Below, one piece after another: positions 58,665 through 64,000 of a stretch of DNA of 64,000 bases. The stretch is from Lomentospora prolificans (taxonomy: Eukaryota; Ascomycota; Sordariomycetes; Microascales; Microascaceae). The translations under genes and the position numbers were made by a program. The stretch spans positions 1,054,001 through 1,118,000 of the forward strand of contig JARFXM010000003.1 in assembly GCA_029532625.1 (NCBI GenBank). Direction: 5' to 3'. Each line of letters opens with the position of its first letter. The stretch's first letter is position 1. The notes below the pieces were generated by a model. The model searched no databases and had not been told where the DNA came from. It worked only from the letters and a program-made list of their open reading frames with translations.

Positions 58665-61600
58665 CTGGAGTAATGTTAGTTACGGTAAGCAGCAGGCACT
58701 GGCTCCAGAAACGGGAGGATGTGGACGCTGTTAAAGAGTGCTAAGGCTGCTGAGAAGAAGCAATAGACATTCATGCATCGCGGAAATCGGCGGATAACGG
58801 GGATTTCAATCAGATGTACGAGTGACACCAGGAAGTTGCCCTTACAAGAGCGACGATGGGTTGATGCGATTCGGCCAGCTACTCAGAGAGCGTTGCGGAG
58901 ACATGGCGTGGCACCTGCGTATGGGGTGTGTGATCCGGGAAGGGTCAAGTAAAAGAACAATAATCGGGCAAGAAGAAACCGTCGCTTGAATCAGGGATGG
59001 GGGTGGAAATCGGTTTACGGAATAGGGCTAACACCATCTCGGCGAGGCACTCTAGTGGCGGTTGACGGTTGACACACTCTGGGCATATCGCAGTGTTTCC
59101 GCGTTTTTTTTTGGGGGGGGGGTGAAGGACAAGGGAGTGAGGGTAGATAGAGATGGATGCGCGAGAAAGGACAACGATACATTGTCGAACTTACAGGTCG
59201 ATAGGTATCTCCAGAGTCGGCTAGAAAGCGATTCAGTTAGATGTGAGCGATAGATCGAGAGCAGCGACGGGACAGGAAGGTTTTGCTTTCTGGAATTATG
59301 GGAGAGAAGAGGGAGAAGCTTGAAAGACGAGGAATTTCGAGAATGAGAGGGGGGAAGTGGTGGTAATATTGGACTTTAGAGGGGTCGAGGCATGGAGTTG
59401 ACACAGATGGGTACGTCAAAGGGATGCATGCAGGTAAAGGGGGGGCGAGGGTGAGGGTGGTTATAGAAGATAATGTAATGCGGGAGAATGGCGGGGGGGA
59501 CACAAGATGTGAAAGGGTAGCGAAGTAAATGGAGAAGGGCTTGGGAAATGGACTCGGAGATCCAGCGAGCTTCAGCTGGGGGGCTGTTGGGAAGCAAAGT
59601 TACATAGATGTATTGGGGGTAGACAGTATCGGGTAACACGTCACCCTGTCAGTCACATAGCAGCACACTGGAATGCGCAATACGGACTGGGGCAACCTTG
59701 GCGTGTAGAGATGGCGTTTCGACAGGCGGCTTATACGCCGCTGGAAAGGTGAATCCGTCTGCCCCCGTGGGCAGGCGAGTCACTTGAAGGGGGGGGGGAA
59801 GGCTTGGGAGCGAGGCTGAAGGGATACGGAGGTGTAGAGGGAGGAGGAAGAAGGATGATGGACCGGAACCTACCCATAGCGATCACCGACTTTCCAGTTG
59901 GGGCGATTGAGTTGCGGTTGCCCTTGGGTTGATGCAAGTTGCAAAATTTTCGTAAGCTTGAGGGTTGGAGAGAGGGAGCTCTGACGCGCTTCTCTGGGTA
60001 TTTGGGCAACGGGCCGAGTATGTACTCGTTTCGCAGCAGCAAGTAAGCAAGTCTGTCGATGAAACTCCACAATTGAGAGCTGATCCTTCCTCTGGGCGGT
60101 ATCCGCGCGGATGGCTTTTAGTTCGGGCCAGGGACAGGGCTGTCAGTCAGTCGCGTACAAAAAATAACAAGAGAGAGGGAGCTTAGAGGGATGGGGGATG
60201 GAGTATGGGTTGAATGGCGATGGAGGGAAGCGGACAATGCCAGATGCAGAGTGGGCTGGCTGTGTCGGCCAGCGGCTAGCGATGCGAGGCAGGACAGGGT
60301 AGGGCCTGGCAGGGCAGAGCAGAGCAGGCTCGTATGGAGTCGGGAGTGGAAGAGTTTGGAGCGCAAGACTGCATTGGACGCAGGTCTACGCAGTGCAGCT
60401 ATGGCGGGTAATGAGACTCACGAAATCGGGGATTGACGAAATATGGTTGGACAGAAGGTGGACAGGAGGCCAGCAAGGTTGCTTGAATGCAGCAGCTACT
60501 TGGAGGGCACGGTACGTTGACAGAGCTTGTCTTGCGGACTGTGGAGCTGGTGTGATTTGAAGTCGGTATGAAAAAGAGGGTTTGGTAATAGTTCCAACTT
60601 GTCGACAAGTACGAACGACGACGCGAAAGGAGTACTGTAGTACTCGTGTTTTTTTCTTTTATTTTCCAGGCCTACCAGTTGCTCTTTCGCCGCGACGTAA
60701 TGACAAAGAAACTTTCCTCTCTCGGTCAGAGGATCTCCGCCAATGGCCAATAGGAAACCGACCCCGGCATAATAAGATATGCTGGGGGATGAAATCAGCA
60801 GGCAGCCAATCAGATTCCACAATGCGGCCTGAGAGCACCACATCTAGATCAATGTTGTGTGATCTCGGAATGTTAAACGACAGTACTCAGTGTATATTCT
60901 CGTCTAGAAACACTGTACATCTGCGAGGTGCCATTGCCCCCGTCAGCTGTTATTGGCTCTCGGCTTGCGGTGTGATTGTAATGGGCACCATTACTGACGC
61001 GAATCGAATCATCTCGCCTCCAGTCCGAGGTATGGGTTTTGCGGATCGAGCCTATCCGCAATGCACTCACGTTCGGGGGGCAAGCCTTCCAAAAGCGAGA
61101 GAAAAGTGTGAGACCTCAAATGTCCCTGGATGGGTTTGATCCAAAGGTATACCGAGATGAGAGCACAGTATACGTCTAACGCCAATGCCGCCACAAGGTA
61201 CTTCGGAACAAGGTGCCCTAGCTGCCGCGCGGCCGGAAATTGGCATCGAGTGACTGCTTCACGCATGTACCCGAACTCGAACTGCGAGCAGATACTTGTA
61301 GCATTGGAAGTAAGCTATTAAGTATAATAGGTGAGCGCGCACTCGAAACATGCACAAGTAGGGATGCCTCAGCACACCCTTCGGCTCCCCTCCAATCCAG
61401 TAATAGGTTTGGCCCGAAGAGAAGGAGGGGAGGGGGGAAAGCCTCCTTGCATGGTGTGCTCCGAACTATAATCTCTTTGGATGGGTCACCCTCCGACCTC
61501 AAAAAGATGGAGTTCAAGTCTTCCGCTACTACTGCTGCATGTCATGGACTGGAGACAGGAACATGGGTGACATGGGGCGGAGGTGCAATGAACGCCCACG

Positions 61601-64000
61601 CTTGCTCTGGCTCAGGTGGATGGCCCTGGGCGGAAAGGATACTATCATCACCAAGACGGCCTGCATCAAATGCAAGTTAATTCGCTCGATGTGTTTCTCT
61701 TTTGGTAGGTATCGACTTTTCCATGAACGCCATGACCAAATCTCCCATTGCCCGGGTGTTGGTGGACCAGAATGAAAGCCGGCTTTCCTTCGTTGAAAGA
61801 GGCAGAATGCAGCAACTACCGCCGACATAATGCTCGAAATACAAGTAAGTCAGCGTCAGACTCGCCCTCCTGGCTGGTACTTGTAGGGCTGAAGTGGGTG
61901 ATGAGGGCGAGACTTGAACACTCGTGGAGCACCTCCCGATAAATGGGGTTCATGGCCTGTTCAGGAGGATTCGGCCCACCGATGACGGCTCGACAAGCAA
62001 TGGGCCGACAAACTATGAAGGTAGGAGGGGACATGGATTCTTTCTTGGTTGGTGGCCGGAATAACAACCTTGGTCTCTCGTATTATATTCAAACCCAGCT
62101 TGTTTGCCAGTACATACGAAGTAAGGCGGTAGCCCACGCTACTGACAGGACCCCCTCTCCCCAGAAACTTATTTTAGCTTGGTGTCTGTCAGTTCAATAC
62201 AGCCAGCGTGCGCCTGTTCATCCTCTCCTGGTATTCAAGCTGGCGAAAGAATGCCGCGAACTAAGCGATAGGACTCGAAAAGTTATCAAATTGTTCGATT
62301 CACAGGCGGTGGCCGCCGACGAGATTGTTCCGCCCAAGCGCTTTGTGTAGAAATATTCATCTCAGTACATTGTACATATGCACCAGGCCATTTTTATTTT
62401 CTCTCACGGGAGTCGTCGAGTGATCGATGGACCTGGCTCGCAGTTTGTCGCCATTCGTGCAGCACCAGCTCTCCACTGAAACCTGCAAAGGTGACACAGA
62501 TGCACCCTTCCTGCGCCCTCATTCAGGTGTAAAGTCGCTAAAATACCTCATGTCCGGGAACATTGGTCAAACTCTTCCTCCTAACCAGTAAAACCTTGGG
62601 TTCTGGGAATACTGCTCCGTAAACGAGACTCACCGTGGCCGACCGCGGCAACTGACCAGCTAGCGAATTCGAGTCTCAGGGACTAGCTTGGAGTGGCGGG
62701 AGCAAAATATACCGCACAAGTATCCTATAAACCCTACATCCTATCTGGAAGATTGGGGATACCAGATCCTGTCTGGTCTTTTGGGATCAATGTATAAAAC
62801 AGCCCCTCTCGTCTCGCCTCTGCATTGTCACTGAACTGGCAGACCGGTGAGAGGCAACAACACAGATTCGGACAGGCACTTGGTCAGCGATCCCTTGTAG
62901 ATGCAGCTGCATCAAAGCCGTGCCGTTCAGCAGGCGGGTGGGAAAGGAAAAAAAAAAAACGTGCGCCGATGAAAGCAGCGATTCTAACCCCCGAAGCCGA
63001 GGCCGGGCAGGCTCATCATCGGCACAAGGCAGGCGGTAGATGGGCTGTTATGATAGCTCATCTACATCTTGAACGAGTAATAACATGTCGCTAATTAATA
63101 TACATGGATGGGCATACCGTTGTATTGTCATGCACGGGAATCAAACCCGGCCCAGCTTTTCACTCAGCTCAACCTACGAAGTAAGTATTATCTTTTCCCC
63201 TCTGTCACTCCCAGAGAAAGCCCTTTTATCTTTAGGCTCTACAGGGGGGGCGAGCCGAGCAACACGGCCTGGCTGGCAAGACGATCAACGCTCAAATCAA
63301 AAGGCCGATCGGGTCCGAGAGGGAGGATTAGGAGAGGGATTCTTCAAGGGGAGGATAGTGCATAAAAGGGCAATCTCTTAAGCTCTGCAGATATTCGGAT
63401 TGGGCGGCGTAGCATCATAACATTTGGTCAGCCAGGCCGCCATAAGCCTAGTGAGATGAGATCAATTCGTTGGTCGCAGAGCTGGATGAAGCTGTGCGTG
63501 TACTTCGTACTGCACATATGTCTGGGCGCAACACGCGCTTTATGCCAATTGAAGGATTGGGTTGGCGATTATCAGAGATAATCGCATTAACGACTATATC
63601 ACTCCACTGACACCCGTGCCCCTGCTACAAGGGCTCGACTTCGGTATTGCCAGACATCAATCGAATTGATGGATGTTGAGGTTGACTTAAAGTTGGTAGA
63701 TTTACTGCTGGAAACGCGAGGGCAGAAGACGCCAGGTAGATCAGATCTGGTCCGAGCTCCGCCTTCGATCTGCAGCCCGGCTCCACCTGACCCATCCTGA
63801 TGGTTGAAAATTCCGAGGACCGTTTGAACCTGGCCATCGTTCGAGGAAGAGCCGCAAAGCAAAAGCTCGCACACACAGAGCACGGCTGCAAACCGCGTTG
63901 CCACAAATCTTCAACGGCGGCCCCCCTTTCCCATCCGTAACGAGATCCTCCCAGTAGACCGGCTCCTCTCGCCGCCTCAAAAAAGAAGCCCACTGCCCGC
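58665..64000. other. 5.3 kb right end with no supported gene
   Basis: Should contain the promoter and first exon(s) of the GBP2-like gene. A good minus-strand donor (GTAAGTTC) lies near 59209 and could belong to a 5' leader exon. Features seen: T9 followed by G10 at 59104-59122, G10 at 59789-59798, purine-rich plus-strand sequence from about 59260 to 59570. Frames of 100-185 codons (60582-61139, 61240-61680, 61943-62350, 63599-63993) have no recognisable domain and no consistent splice partners. Confidence 0.5.
59104..59122. repeat. T9 followed by G10
   Basis: Reverse complement of a C-then-A junction, the same type as at 12233, 43826 and 44006. Confidence 0.9.

Noticed and set aside
60582..61139. 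185-codon plus-strand frame at the right end
   Set aside because: No domain, biased composition or splice context; overlapping frames exist on the other strand.
63128..63180. tRNA-like T-arm on the minus strand (CGGGTTTGATTCCCG)
   Set aside because: The T-arm has a 4-bp stem and a U in place of the invariant C56, and no 5' acceptor strand or D-arm pairs with it at the right distance.
1..64000. Search for a secondary-metabolite cluster, transposon, NLR/HET gene, CRISPR array or integrated virus
   Set aside because: No signature domains, terminal repeats or arrays were seen; the gene set is core cellular.

Overview
The window is a chromosomal segment of a filamentous ascomycete (Pezizomycotina). 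The evidence is short 45-110 bp GT-AG introns with CTAAC-like branch points, a divergent H2A/H2B histone pair, and proteins that read like those of Neurospora-type fungi (cystathionine gamma-synthase, EMG1, HAUS1, a cytochrome-b5 sphingolipid desaturase). I could not name the genus. No rRNA, confident tRNA, CRISPR array, intact transposon, polyketide/peptide synthetase or viral element was seen.

I support about 25 genes. Left part (0-16.5 kb): histone H2A (cut by the left edge) and H2B, SQS1 (R3H/G-patch), ATG4, JJJ1, an SPX-RING protein, cystathionine gamma-synthase, a Ser/Gly-rich one-helix membrane protein, and EMG1. Middle (18.7-43.3 kb): a secreted protein with a long Gln/Asn-rich tandem repeat, mitochondrial ribosomal S17, the head-to-head pair COG6/ATG9, a mitoferrin-type carrier, an unrecognised three-exon gene, an ER-type TPR/DnaJ co-chaperone, HAUS1, VAC14, and a very small conserved-looking protein. 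Right part (45.3-58.7 kb): delta-8 sphingolipid desaturase, dihydrolipoyl dehydrogenase, SGD1/NOM1, SRP14, a possible tiny Cys-rich protein, and a three-RRM Gbp2/Hrb1-type RNA-binding protein. The last 5.3 kb has no gene I can support.

Most genes are housekeeping genes. Themes recur: autophagy and endomembrane traffic (ATG4, ATG9, COG6, VAC14, SRP14, DNAJC3-like), ribosome and RNA biology (SQS1, JJJ1, EMG1, SGD1, S17, GBP2-like), and mitochondria (S17, mitoferrin, LPD1). Many models needed splicing by hand: several obvious open frames start or end inside introns (STR2, JJJ1, LPD1, VAC14), and one reads straight through a 75-nt intron (SPX-RING).

I found no convincing new multi-gene system. 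The best second-look items are an 8-nt micro-exon that encodes the RNP1 core of the first RRM of the GBP2-like gene, the COG6/ATG9 shared promoter, the secreted Q/N-repeat protein next to the true ribosomal S17 gene, and several small genes of unknown function.
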